A stretch of DNA of 39,916 bases, from contig NZ_OBEN01000012.1 of the NCBI RefSeq assembly GCF_900215655.1, positions 1 through 39,916 on the forward strand. Direction: 5' to 3'. Made by a program: the position numbers and the translations under genes. This stretch comes from Hydrogenobacter hydrogenophilus. GTDB taxonomy: Bacteria; Aquificota; Aquificia; Aquificales; Aquificaceae. The notes under the pieces are model-generated. The model saw nothing but the letters and a program-made list of their open reading frames with translations, was not told the origin of the DNA and ran no database searches. Of this stretch, positions 25,396 to 33,349 are shown piece after piece (within the stretch, counting starts at the first letter, position 1; the number at the start of each line of letters is the position of its first letter).

Positions 25396-26138
25396 TAAGA
25401 GTTTAGGAAGAAGAAAAGGGAAAGCAAAAACCCCCACAGTACTACAAACAGTTTGACTTTTTTTCTATCAAATCTTAGGGATAACCTTGCACCCGCATAA
25501 CCACCCAACGCGAAACCTAACATCATCAAAAAAGCATAAGACCACAACACATGCCCGCTAAAGAGGAAGTATACAGAAGCTATGCCGTTTATAGTCATAC
25601 CTAATATATTCTTTATACCGTTGGCTATGTGTATGTCTGCTATTCCCACCATTCCTAAAGATGCGAGCATAATTATCCCTATACCTGCACCAAAGTATCC
25701 ACCATACAGGGCTGTAAGAAACTGGGCGATAAACACCAAAGGATAGGATCTGCCTTTTAGGTGAACCTTTGTCCATGTGATAAGCTTTTCGTTGAGCATC
25801 AATAAGATGGTTGCAAAAAGTATGAGAAAGGGTATGAGTATTCTAAAAGTGTTTGAGGATGTTTTTACAAGAAGGTATGCGCCAGCAAAGCCTCCCAATA
25901 TGGATGGTATGAGTAGCGCTTTTAAATGTTCTTTACCTTTCTTTACATGATCCCTAAAACCTAAAGCGGAAAAAAGACTTCCCGTCCAAAGGGATACTGT
26001 ATTGGTTATGTTGGCTGAGATGGGATCTGTTCCAAGCCATACAAGCACAGGGAAAGTAATAAGAGTCCCACCTCCTGCCACAGCATTGGTAGCACCAGCA
26101 AGAAAAGATGCCACAAGCACCACTAAAAACTCTGTCAT
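25386..26138 (-). CDS. TSUP (TauE/SafE) family membrane permease
   Basis: An inner-membrane anion transporter of the TauE/SafE class, whose characterised members move sulfite, sulfoacetate or related sulfur compounds. The 250-residue protein shows about seven or eight hydrophobic segments and the two half-repeats of the family: FLAGATNAVAGGGTLITFPVL in the first half and TALYGGYFGAGIGIIMLASL in the second. It is the last gene of the five-gene redox operon and overlaps the nitroreductase by ATGA. In that context it may export an acidic product or a sulfur compound (inference). Confidence 0.88.
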   Translation of the reverse strand: MTEFLVVLVASFLAGATNAVAGGGTLITFPVLVWLGTDPISANITNTVSLWTGSLFSALGFRDHVKKGKEHLKALLIPSILGGFAGAYLLVKTSSNTFRILIPFLILFATILLMLNEKLITWTKVHLKGRSYPLVFIAQFLTALYGGYFGAGIGIIMLASLGMVGIADIHIANGIKNILGMTINGIASVYFLFSGHVLWSYAFLMMLGFALGGYAGARLSLRFDRKKVKLFVVLWGFLLSLFFFLNSYHA

Positions 26139-26755
26139 ACTATCCTGCCAAACTCCTCAAACTTAAATCTGTAAGCTCTTGGAAGAAGTTTTTTTGTTGG
26201 GTCCTTGTAGCCTATAGCGAGGATCATGGGAACTATTTTTTCCTTGTCTATGTTTAGAAATTCCTTTAGAAGAGTCTCATCGAATCCTTCCATGGGGTGA
26301 GTTTCAAGTCCGTAAGCCCTTGCCACTATCATAATAGTCATACCAAAAAGTGCAGTATCCCTTATGGCTTTCCTCTTTGCTTTTTCCTTATCTTTCCAAC
26401 CTTCTAATATCCTCTCTCTGAGGGTATCCCTGTTTTCTGCAGGTATGTAGCCTAAGTCTATCCAGCTATCTAACACCCTATCCACATGTTCAAAGCCCGC
26501 TTTAGTATTGGCGATAAGCACTATGTTAGCGGACGCATCTTCTACCTTCTGCTGTCCGTAGCATATCTCTTTGAGCTGTTTTTTCTTTTCTTTATCTTTA
26601 ACAACTATGACTTCCCAAGGTTGTAGGTTGTATCCAGAAGGAGCAGTTGCGGATATCTCAAGTATTTCTTTTATTGTTTCGTCAGGTATATCTCTTGTAG
26701 GGTCAAAGAAAGTTATAGACCTTCTTTCCGTTATAAGTTTTAGGCATTCCTTCAT
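26135..26755 (-). CDS. Nitroreductase-family FMN oxidoreductase
   Basis: FMN- and NAD(P)H-dependent enzyme reducing nitro compounds, quinones or flavins. The N-terminus has the FMN phosphate-binding RRSITFFDP and the conserved SGYNLQPWEVIVV. The C-terminal part has GLETHPMEGFDE and a glycine in the IGYKDP motif, also typical. The length is 206 aa. AAGGAGG lies 9 nt before the ATG, and it is 22 bp downstream of the molybdopterin subunit gene. It belongs to the operon led by the ene reductase. Exact substrate unknown. Confidence 0.88.
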   Translation of the reverse strand: MKECLKLITERRSITFFDPTRDIPDETIKEILEISATAPSGYNLQPWEVIVVKDKEKKKQLKEICYGQQKVEDASANIVLIANTKAGFEHVDRVLDSWIDLGYIPAENRDTLRERILEGWKDKEKAKRKAIRDTALFGMTIMIVARAYGLETHPMEGFDETLLKEFLNIDKEKIVPMILAIGYKDPTKKLLPRAYRFKFEEFGRIV

Positions 26756-26777
26756 ATCAAAAAACCTCCTTGAGAAT

Positions 26778-28895
26778 TTACAGAAGTGATTTTATAACTT
26801 CTGGCGCCATTGGTAGGTTGTTTATTTGTATGCCATAACCCCAGAGCAGAGCGTTTGCAACAGCAGGAGCCACGGGTGGAAGTGCGGGTTCTCCTACGCC
26901 ACCCATAGGTCCATCACTTTTTACAATGTGAACCTCTACCTGAGGTGCTTCCGCCATGGTAAGTATGGGATAGGTGTCAAAGTTAAGACTGCTGGGTCCA
27001 TTCTTAGAAAAGCTCACTTTTTCCTTTAAGGTAGCGCTAAGACCCATTATAACAGCACTTTCTACCTGAGAAACAAGAAGGTCTGGATGTACTACTAAGG
27101 GTCCTATATCTATGGCACATACTACGCGATGAACCTTTATCTCTCCTGTGTTTTTATTTAGGGATACTTCCACCACCTGCGCCACATGACTGCCAAAAGA
27201 GTAGTGGTAAGCAAGACCCATAGCCTCTCCGTACATTGGTCTTTTGCCCCAACCTGCTTTTTCTGCCACCACCTCTATGACCTTCTTAGCTCTCTCATGG
27301 TTTTTTAAAAGCTCTAACCTTAACTCCACTGGGTCCCTTTTTCCTAAATGCGCAAGCCTGTCTATGAATGTTTCTAAAGTGAAAGCGTTGTGAGTGCTAC
27401 CAACAGATCTCCAGAACCAAACAGGAATAGGAAGGTCCACCTTTACGAACTCCACATGCACATGAGGAATTTCATAAAACATGTTCTCTATACCTTCTAC
27501 CGCTGCCCTGTCCACCCTTGAGGGTCTTCCTGCCCATTCAAAAACCGCTGGGACCGCTATTTTGTGATAAAGAGCGACTACTCTTCCTTTTTCGTCCAAC
27601 GCTCCTTCTAAATGCGTTGCGTTCATAGGTCTGTACCAACCAGACTTTACATCATCTTCCCTTGTGTAGATGAGCTTTACCGGTTTTTTGAGTTTTTTAG
27701 ATATCTCAAGGGCTTCTTTTACAAACTCTACATTGGACTTTCTGCCAAAACCTCCACCTAAGTAAGTGGTGTAGACCTCAATCTTATCCTCTGGCAACCC
27801 TGTGATGCTCTTAGCAGTCTGTAATGTCCATGTTTGAGCCTGAACAGGAGCGTATACTGTGCATCTGTCTTCCTTTACATCCACAACGCACGCCATAGGC
27901 TCCATGGTCGCATGGTAAAGGTACGGAAGCAAGTACACTGCAGAGATTTTTCTTTTAGTGTTCTCAAGTAATAAAGTAGGGTTTCCATCTTTTCTTGCCA
28001 CTACTCCTTTCTTCTTTAGCATATCAAGGTAATACTGACTTAACCTTTCGTCGTCAAAGCCTTCTAACGGACTTTTTGTCCATTCTACTTTTAGCTTTTC
28101 TCTCCCTTTTAGTGCACCTTCTACTGTTTTGGCACACACCGCAACACCACTTGATATGGTAAAAACATCCAGAAGGTCTTTTATCTGACGAGCTTGTGAG
28201 TCATCCACGCTTTTTACCTTTGCACCAAAGTATGGAGGTCTTTCAACAACCGCATAAACCATGTCTTTTAATCTAACATCTATACCGAATATAGCTTTAC
28301 CTTCAACTTTTTCTTGGGTGTCTATACGCGGGACACCTTTGCCTATGTATATAAACTCGGAAGGTTCTTTTAACCTCACTTGTGTAGGTATGGGAAGTTT
28401 TAATGCCTTCTCCCAAAGCTCACCATAACTTACTTTTTTGTTTGCATAGCTTACATAACCCATCCGTGCTTGCAGTTTTTCTTTTGGTACTTTCCACTCG
28501 CGCGATGCACTCTCTAAGATCATCTCCTTCACAGATGCACCAAGGAGTCTTAAGAATTCGTACATATTTCTTACGCTGGTGCTTCCGCCTGTGAGCTGTG
28601 ATCCCATCTTTTTGTCTATGTAAACATCCCTTGCGGGTGCTGATTTTACTATAACCCTATCCCAAGGAAAGTCCAGCTCATCAGCTACTATCATGGACAA
28701 ACCCGTATAAACGCCTTGTCCCATCTCTGACTTGTTCACCAAAAGCATAAGATAATTATCTTTCGTTATGCTTGCCCACAAGTGAGGTTTAATTTGTGGG
28801 TTTTCGGAAGCTTTCACAAGCTTAAATCCTTCAGGCAAAAGGACAAGACCCAAACCTAAACCGCCGAGCTTTATAAGGTCCCTTCTGGTAATCAT
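26778..28895 (-). CDS. Molybdopterin-binding hydroxylase large subunit with Tat signal (isoquinoline 1-oxidoreductase beta-like)
   Basis: Large, molybdenum cofactor-binding subunit of a xanthine oxidase-family hydroxylase. The N-terminus MITRRDLIKLGGLGLGL is a twin-arginine signal, implying export of the folded, cofactor-loaded complex. Family motifs include GGSTSVRNMYEFLR, LLPYLYHATMEPMACVV, YLGGGFGRKS, PVWFWRSVGSTHNAFT and GGVGEPALPPVAPAVANAL, where the Glu matches the catalytic base. I start at the ATG at 28895 (705 aa), which overlaps the small-subunit stop as ATGA after a GGAGG; the frame is open 22 codons further upstream but only across the small-subunit gene. No FAD subunit is encoded nearby, as in IorAB-type enzymes that pass electrons to a periplasmic or membrane acceptor. 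Substrate unknown. Confidence 0.9.
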   Translation of the reverse strand: MITRRDLIKLGGLGLGLVLLPEGFKLVKASENPQIKPHLWASITKDNYLMLLVNKSEMGQGVYTGLSMIVADELDFPWDRVIVKSAPARDVYIDKKMGSQLTGGSTSVRNMYEFLRLLGASVKEMILESASREWKVPKEKLQARMGYVSYANKKVSYGELWEKALKLPIPTQVRLKEPSEFIYIGKGVPRIDTQEKVEGKAIFGIDVRLKDMVYAVVERPPYFGAKVKSVDDSQARQIKDLLDVFTISSGVAVCAKTVEGALKGREKLKVEWTKSPLEGFDDERLSQYYLDMLKKKGVVARKDGNPTLLLENTKRKISAVYLLPYLYHATMEPMACVVDVKEDRCTVYAPVQAQTWTLQTAKSITGLPEDKIEVYTTYLGGGFGRKSNVEFVKEALEISKKLKKPVKLIYTREDDVKSGWYRPMNATHLEGALDEKGRVVALYHKIAVPAVFEWAGRPSRVDRAAVEGIENMFYEIPHVHVEFVKVDLPIPVWFWRSVGSTHNAFTLETFIDRLAHLGKRDPVELRLELLKNHERAKKVIEVVAEKAGWGKRPMYGEAMGLAYHYSFGSHVAQVVEVSLNKNTGEIKVHRVVCAIDIGPLVVHPDLLVSQVESAVIMGLSATLKEKVSFSKNGPSSLNFDTYPILTMAEAPQVEVHIVKSDGPMGGVGEPALPPVAPAVANALLWGYGIQINNLPMAPEVIKSLL

Positions 28896-29350
28896 GCTTT
28901 TACCTCCATGAGCTTTTGTGCCCTTTGAATGGCTTTTAGTATCCTTCCGTAAGTTCCACACCTACAGAGGTGAGAGGACATAACGGAGATGATCTCTTCT
29001 TTGCTTGCTCTTGGGTTTTTATTAAGGAGCGCATAAGCTTCAACTATCTGTCCCGGCTGGCAATAACCACACTGTGGTACATCAAGTTCTATCCATGCAC
29101 GCTTTACTGGGTGATAAGATGGAATGCCTTCTATGGTGATAATCCTCTTTCCTTTTACTGAACCAACAGGAGTTATGCAAGAGCGTGTAGGATTCTCTTC
29201 CACGAGGACGGTACAAGCACCGCATATACCCTTTCCGCATCCAAACTTGGTGCCAGTAAGGCCTATGTGTTCCCTTATTACCCAAAGGAGAGGTGTATCC
29301 TCCTCTACATCTACCTTGTAGTGCCTTCCGTTTAGATAAAGCTCAACCAT
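28892..29350 (-). CDS. 2Fe-2S small subunit of the molybdopterin hydroxylase (isoquinoline 1-oxidoreductase alpha-like)
   Basis: Electron-transfer subunit with two [2Fe-2S] clusters. The plant-ferredoxin-like cluster is bound by GCGKGICGACTV plus a later Cys (RSCITP), and the second cluster by CGYCQPG and HLCRCGTY. The length (152 aa) is normal. It has no signal peptide and presumably rides out with the Tat signal of the large subunit. AAGGAGGTG precedes the ATG, 11 bp after the ene reductase gene. Its stop overlaps the large-subunit start (ATGA). Confidence 0.93.
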   Translation of the reverse strand: MVELYLNGRHYKVDVEEDTPLLWVIREHIGLTGTKFGCGKGICGACTVLVEENPTRSCITPVGSVKGKRIITIEGIPSYHPVKRAWIELDVPQCGYCQPGQIVEAYALLNKNPRASKEEIISVMSSHLCRCGTYGRILKAIQRAQKLMEVKA

Positions 29351-29361
29351 ACTTCACCTCC

Positions 29362-30417
29362 TTAAAGCCATGCTCTTATATACTGTCTTGGTACTTCAGG
29401 CTTTAGTCCTTTACTTTTTGCCCACCTCATAGGTAGATAAGGGTCTCTCAAAAACTCTCGTGCAATGGCAACAAGGTCTGCCCTTGAGTTTCCTATTATT
29501 TCTTCTGCTTGTTCGTAGGTGGTTATGAGTCCTACGCTCATGGTTTTTATGCCTACCTCCTTTTTTATTCTTTCTGCATAAGGTACTTGAAAACCTGCAT
29601 AAGCATTAACTTTTTCTTCTTCAACTATACCACCCGAAGAGCAGTCTATAACATCACAACCCTCTTCTTTTAGTGCTCTTGCCAGATGGATGCTATCTTC
29701 TAATGTCCAACCACCTTCTACGTAGTCAACGCAGGAGAGTCTCACAAAAAGTGGCATACTGTCGGGAATGGCTTTTCTTACTGATCGTACCACTTCTATT
29801 AAAAACCTCTCCCGGTTTTCCAAACTATCACCGTAGTTATCAGTTCTTTTGTTAGAGATGGGAGATAGAAACTCGTGAAGGAGGTATCCGTGCGCAGAAT
29901 GGATCTCTATTACATCAAAGCCCGCATCAACCGCTCTCTTTGCTGCATTAACAAAAGCTTTCTGAACTTCTTGTATGTCTTCTTGCTTCATTTCCTTAGG
30001 AACAAGCCAGTCTTTTCCGTAAGGGATTGGACTGGGTGCTATTGCATGCTTTGAGCCTTTTAATTTTTTCTTCTCTCTTTCCCAAGGTGCGTAGTCTTCT
30101 GCTTTTCTTCCAGCGTGAGCCAGCTGTATGCCCACCTTAGCACCAAAAGAGTGGCAAAAATCCACAATCCTCTTTAGGCCTTCGATGTGTTCGTCCTTCC
30201 ATATACCAAGGTCCAACGGAGAGATCCTTCCTCTTGGTTCTACAGCGGTAGCTTCGGTGAATATAAGGCCTGCACCACCCACCGCCCTTGAACCCAAATG
30301 AACCAGATGCCAATCGTTAGCAAAACCATCTTCTGAAGAGTACATACACATAGGAGAGACCACCAACCTGTTTTTTAAGGTGATTCCACGAATTTTAAGG
30401 CTTGAAAATACAGTCAT
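29362..30417 (-). CDS. Old yellow enzyme family ene reductase, YqjM type
   Basis: NAD(P)H-dependent flavin enzyme that reduces activated C=C bonds (enones, maleimides, quinone-like electrophiles). It has the YqjM-class features: SPMCMYSS with the regulatory Cys and Tyr near the N-terminus, FND-type DWHLVHLGSRAVGGAGLI, QLAHAGRK, EIHSAHGYLLHEFLSPISNKRTDNYG with the substrate-binding His pair, and VAIAREFLRDPYLPMRWA. I take the ATG at 30417 (351 aa); a TTG at 30438 lies upstream of the -10 box. It is the first gene of a five-gene operon and is divergent from the HxlR regulator. Confidence 0.92.
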   Translation of the reverse strand: MTVFSSLKIRGITLKNRLVVSPMCMYSSEDGFANDWHLVHLGSRAVGGAGLIFTEATAVEPRGRISPLDLGIWKDEHIEGLKRIVDFCHSFGAKVGIQLAHAGRKAEDYAPWEREKKKLKGSKHAIAPSPIPYGKDWLVPKEMKQEDIQEVQKAFVNAAKRAVDAGFDVIEIHSAHGYLLHEFLSPISNKRTDNYGDSLENRERFLIEVVRSVRKAIPDSMPLFVRLSCVDYVEGGWTLEDSIHLARALKEEGCDVIDCSSGGIVEEEKVNAYAGFQVPYAERIKKEVGIKTMSVGLITTYEQAEEIIGNSRADLVAIAREFLRDPYLPMRWAKSKGLKPEVPRQYIRAWL

Positions 30418-30424
30418 AACCAAT

Positions 30425-30452
30425 ATTCTACCAAACAAGGATTTTCTGTCAA
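30425..30452 (-). promoter_or_regulatory. Promoter of the ene reductase operon
   Basis: On the minus strand a perfect TTGACA (30452-30447) is separated by 16 bp from TAGAAT (30430-30425), which ends 7 nt before the ATG at 30417. It is the only promoter in the window with a clear consensus -35. No Shine-Dalgarno lies before the ATG, so the mRNA should be leaderless. Confidence 0.65.
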
Positions 30453-30480
30453 GTACTTACAGTTTTGTGATATACTTACA
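30451..30480. promoter_or_regulatory. Candidate HxlR operator between the ene reductase operon and hxlR
   Basis: TACTTACA occurs at 30454-30461 and again at 30473-30480 (19 bp apart), and AAGTACTT at 30451-30458 is a perfect palindrome. The left copy touches the -35 of the ene reductase promoter and the right copy overlaps a TATACT box (30471-30476) usable by hxlR. TACT/TTAC-type half-sites are typical of DUF24/HxlR regulators such as YodB and CatR. Binding is inferred, not shown. Confidence 0.45.
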
Positions 30481-30504
30481 AAAAAGAAACTAAAGGAGGT
30501 GCTA

Positions 30505-30852
30505 ATGAAAGAATGTCCCATAGAGCTAACATTAAATGTCATAGGTGGCAAGTGGAAGTTTCTTATCATAAAAGAGCTTATGGCTGGACCCAAAAGGTTC
30601 TCACAGCTTCAAAAATCTATAAAAGGCATAACTCAAAGAATGCTAACTAAACAACTCAGAGAGCTAGAGCGTGATGGTATAGTAAACAGAATACTTTACC
30701 CTCAAGTTCCACCAAAAGTAGAGTATACCTTAACACCTGTGGGCAAAGAGCTTAAAAGCGTGCTATCAGCTTTACACAGTTGGGGACTTCTGTATATGCA
30801 AGAAAATGGGCAGGGGGTAAGCTCGGGTTGTGAAACCGAGTGGCTCAAATAA
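30505..30852 (+). CDS. HxlR/DUF24-family transcriptional regulator
   Basis: A winged-helix regulator of the HxlR class, whose studied members (HxlR, YodB, CatR, HypR) sense aldehydes, quinones or disulfide stress. CPIELTLNVIGGKWKFLIIKEL carries the conserved N-terminal Cys (residue 4) used for redox sensing in relatives. GPKRFSQLQKSIKGITQRMLTKQLRELERDGIVNR is the recognition helix and wing, followed by VEYTLTPVGKEL. I start at the ATG at 30505 (115 aa) after AAGGAGG at 30493-30499. It is divergent from the five-gene redox operon and probably controls it and itself. Its stop abuts the convergent small secreted protein gene with no gap. Confidence 0.92.
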   Translation: MKECPIELTLNVIGGKWKFLIIKELMAGPKRFSQLQKSIKGITQRMLTKQLRELERDGIVNRILYPQVPPKVEYTLTPVGKELKSVLSALHSWGLLYMQENGQGVSSGCETEWLK

Positions 30853-31098
30853 TTAATCGTCCCAATCTTTCCAGTGCTTCCAGTGTTTGTGCTTGTGAAT
30901 GATGATTACCCTTTCCACCGGAACATAGTAAACGGGAGGAGGATAATATGGGCGGTAGACTACAGGCCTTTCTACATAAACTATCCTTTCTGGGCAGTAA
31001 TGAGGGGCACCTAAATTTACACCTAAGGAGAAGAAAACTCTGTCGTGCGCCAAAGATACACCTGAAACCAAAAGAAAAGCTACAATTAGCTTTCTCAT
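30853..31098 (-). CDS. Small secreted Tyr/Pro- and His/Lys/Trp-rich protein
   Basis: An 81-residue protein I cannot assign to a family. A clean signal peptide (MRKLIVAFLLVSGVSLA) is followed by about 63 mature residues: a single Cys, a Pro/Tyr-rich centre (RPYYPPPVYYVP) and a tail IIIHKHKHWKHWKDWDD with alternating His and Trp. The tail could bind a metal or associate with the cell envelope. AGGAGGT lies 7 nt before the ATG, which supports it as a real gene. It ends directly against the hxlR stop and is divergent from the biotin carboxylase gene. Confidence 0.65.
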   Translation of the reverse strand: MRKLIVAFLLVSGVSLAHDRVFFSLGVNLGAPHYCPERIVYVERPVVYRPYYPPPVYYVPVERVIIIHKHKHWKHWKDWDD

Positions 31099-31160
31099 GG
31101 TAATACCTCCTATTCTTAAATTTAGCGCTGTTTTTATGAACCAAAAATGAAAATAAAGTG

Positions 31161-31166
31161 TATTAT
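31161..31166 (+). promoter_or_regulatory. -10 box of the biotin carboxylase gene, near-leaderless
   Basis: TATTAT ends 9 nt before the ATG at 31176 and no Shine-Dalgarno intervenes. A GTG at 31158 in the same frame lies upstream of this box and is therefore unlikely to be the start. Confidence 0.5.
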
Positions 31167-31175
31167 TTTAAAGAT

Positions 31176-32603
31176 ATGTTTAAGAAAGTCTTGATAGCAA
31201 ACAGGGGTGAAGTGGCTCTCAGGATCATAAGGGCTTGTAAAGAGTTAGGCATAAAAACTGTTGCTATTTACTCAGAAGCGGATGCAAGATCCCTTTATGT
31301 AAAGAAGGCAGACGAGTCTTACCTAATACCTGGGGATCCCATATGGGCTTATTTGGATTATGTGAGAATAGTGGACCTTGCCAAATCTGTAGGGGCTGAT
31401 GCCATACATCCCGGTTATGGTTTTCTTGCAGAAAATGCTGAGTTTGCAAAGTTCTGCCAAAAGAGGGGTATAACTTTTATAGGTCCTAAACCAGAACACA
31501 TAGAGATCTTTGGGGATAAGGTTAAAGCTAAAAGCATGATGAAAAAGCTTGGTATTCCTACTGTTCCTGGTGTAGATGAACCCTTAAAAGACCCTGCGGA
31601 TGCACTACACTACGCTAAGGAGATAGGCTTTCCCGTCATACTAAAATCCGCATACGGTGGAGGGGGTAGAGGTATGAGAGTGGTAAAAAGCCAGGAGGAA
31701 CTGCCCAAACTTTTTGAGTCCGCTTACAGGGAAGCAGAAACCTTCTTTGGCAAAGGGGATCTCTTTATAGAAAAGTACTTGGAAAATCCCAAGCACATAG
31801 AGGTTCAGATTATAGGAGACAAATACGGCAATGTGGTACATCTTGGAGAGAGGGACTGCTCTATACAAAGAAAGCACCAGAAGATTATTGAGATCACGCC
31901 GTGTCCCGTTTTACCAAAAGATATAAGAAGTAAAATGCTTGGACTTAGTGTGCGTGCCATGATGCAGGTGGGATACGAGAGTGCAGGTACTCTTGAGTTT
32001 CTCGTAGACCTTCAGAAGGGAGAGTTTTACTTCATAGAAATGAACACAAGACTACAGGTGGAGCATACCATAACGGAAATGGTCTCAGGCATTGACATAG
32101 TAGAACACATGATAAGGGTCGCTTACGGAGAACCTCTACCCTTTACTCAAAGTGATATAACTTTTAGAGGATACGCTATAGAGTTCAGGATAAATGCAGA
32201 AGACCCCAAAAGAAACTTTGCACCGGCACCTGGGAAGATCACCGCATATTACTCACCGGGAGGTCCAGGCGTCAGAATGGATGCGGGCGTTTATAAGGAC
32301 TTTGTCATTCCACCTTATTACGATTCCATGATAGCCAAACTGAGCGTGTGGGCTCTCACATGGGATAGGGTTATAGCAAGAGCAAAGAGAGCCATAGATG
32401 AGTTCATAGTAAGGGGTGTCCCTACTAACATACCCCTACACAGAGAAATAATAAGAGATGAGGACTTCATAAAAGGATACTTTGGCATAAAGTTTCTTGA
32501 AGAGAAGCTCCCCACATACGATTTTGAGATAGAAGATCAGAAAAATCCTGAAGACATAACCTTAGCCATATCCGCCGCTATAGCTTCTTATTATGGACTG
32601 TAA
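31176..32603 (+). CDS. Biotin carboxylase subunit (pyruvate/2-oxoglutarate/acetyl-CoA carboxylase type)
   Basis: ATP-dependent carboxylation of biotin on a carrier protein. The biotin carboxylase domain is complete: KKVLIANRGEVALRIIRACKELG, AIHPGYGFLAENAEFA, ATP-grasp SAYGGGGRGMRVV, HLGERDCSIQRKHQKIIE, FIEMNTRLQVEHTITEMVSG and a C-terminal INAEDP...FAPAPGKI. The length (475 aa) is that of a stand-alone subunit. The C-terminal AISAAIASYYGL resembles the PycA/CfiB subunits of Aquificales, where 2-oxoglutarate carboxylase works in the reductive TCA cycle. No carboxyltransferase or BCCP gene is adjacent, so pyruvate, 2-oxoglutarate and acetyl-CoA versions cannot be separated. It overlaps the convergent lipoprotein gene by 13 nt. 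Confidence 0.9.
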   Translation: MFKKVLIANRGEVALRIIRACKELGIKTVAIYSEADARSLYVKKADESYLIPGDPIWAYLDYVRIVDLAKSVGADAIHPGYGFLAENAEFAKFCQKRGITFIGPKPEHIEIFGDKVKAKSMMKKLGIPTVPGVDEPLKDPADALHYAKEIGFPVILKSAYGGGGRGMRVVKSQEELPKLFESAYREAETFFGKGDLFIEKYLENPKHIEVQIIGDKYGNVVHLGERDCSIQRKHQKIIEITPCPVLPKDIRSKMLGLSVRAMMQVGYESAGTLEFLVDLQKGEFYFIEMNTRLQVEHTITEMVSGIDIVEHMIRVAYGEPLPFTQSDITFRGYAIEFRINAEDPKRNFAPAPGKITAYYSPGGPGVRMDAGVYKDFVIPPYYDSMIAKLSVWALTWDRVIARAKRAIDEFIVRGVPTNIPLHREIIRDEDFIKGYFGIKFLEEKLPTYDFEIEDQKNPEDITLAISAAIASYYGL

Positions 32604-33340
32604 GCGATGCTCACCCCAGGGCTTTCAAAGCCTAGCTTATTTTTCACTTTAACCGTATAAGTGGTCTTCTCTTCTGGTAGATTATCTTCGTACATGTAAG
32701 CCTCTGTACTTCCTACCTTTTTACCGTTTTTGTATATGACAAACTCACTGAAAAGCTCATCAGGAGTGTAGGACCAAAAGATGTATATTTTGCCAGACAC
32801 TACCTGATATTCAAGCCTTTGAACATCTTTTATGGGTGGTGCAGGTTTGGAAGCTATGCAAAACTCGTAAGGTTGGCTCTCCTGCCCTTCCACCACACCC
32901 GTTATAGCGTAGCATCTTTTATAGTAATCCTTGCCTATCTTATACTCTCCTTTGAACTCCACTCCCTCTGAAAGTCTTACACTACCATCCAATACGGGAT
33001 AAAGCCTGTAGGAAGGAAAGCCTTCCGCTCTTATGAGAACACTCTCTTGGTCCTCCCTAATATAAACTGCCGGTTTTGTTTCTACGGCTCTCTTGACGCA
33101 GAACTTTTCGGTGCGTCCTCCGAGTCTTTTCACCTTAAAGCAAAAGGCAGAACTCTGTTCTTTTACAAACCACTCTCCTGATTTTTCAAAGCCTTCTACC
33201 TGGATCTCACCTTGCAAAGACTGCACATAAACCTTACTTCCTATTCTTTTTACTTCCACTACGGGCTCTGGTAGTGGCTGAGGATTAGTCTTTACACCAC
33301 ACGAAAGGAGAAGTAAAGGAAGTAAGAAAAGGTATAGCAT
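32591..33340 (-). CDS. Putative lipoprotein with fibronectin type III-like domains
   Basis: A predicted envelope lipoprotein. The signal peptide MLYLFLLPLLLLSC has a lipobox with Cys14. The mature N-terminus is Pro-rich (GVKTNPQPLPEP). The rest is all-beta, with a final domain at about residues 160-249 (PAPPIKDVQRLEYQVVSGKI, FWSYTPDELFSEFVIYKNGKKVG, ...TYTVKVKNKLGFESPGVSIAY) that reads like an FnIII module. Several Cys pairs in the middle may form disulfides. Function unknown. It lies 9 bp downstream of the rhodanese gene on the same strand, so they are likely cotranscribed. Confidence 0.72.
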   Translation of the reverse strand: MLYLFLLPLLLLSCGVKTNPQPLPEPVVEVKRIGSKVYVQSLQGEIQVEGFEKSGEWFVKEQSSAFCFKVKRLGGRTEKFCVKRAVETKPAVYIREDQESVLIRAEGFPSYRLYPVLDGSVRLSEGVEFKGEYKIGKDYYKRCYAITGVVEGQESQPYEFCIASKPAPPIKDVQRLEYQVVSGKIYIFWSYTPDELFSEFVIYKNGKKVGSTEAYMYEDNLPEEKTTYTVKVKNKLGFESPGVSIAYSP

Positions 33341-33349
33341 TTAAACATA

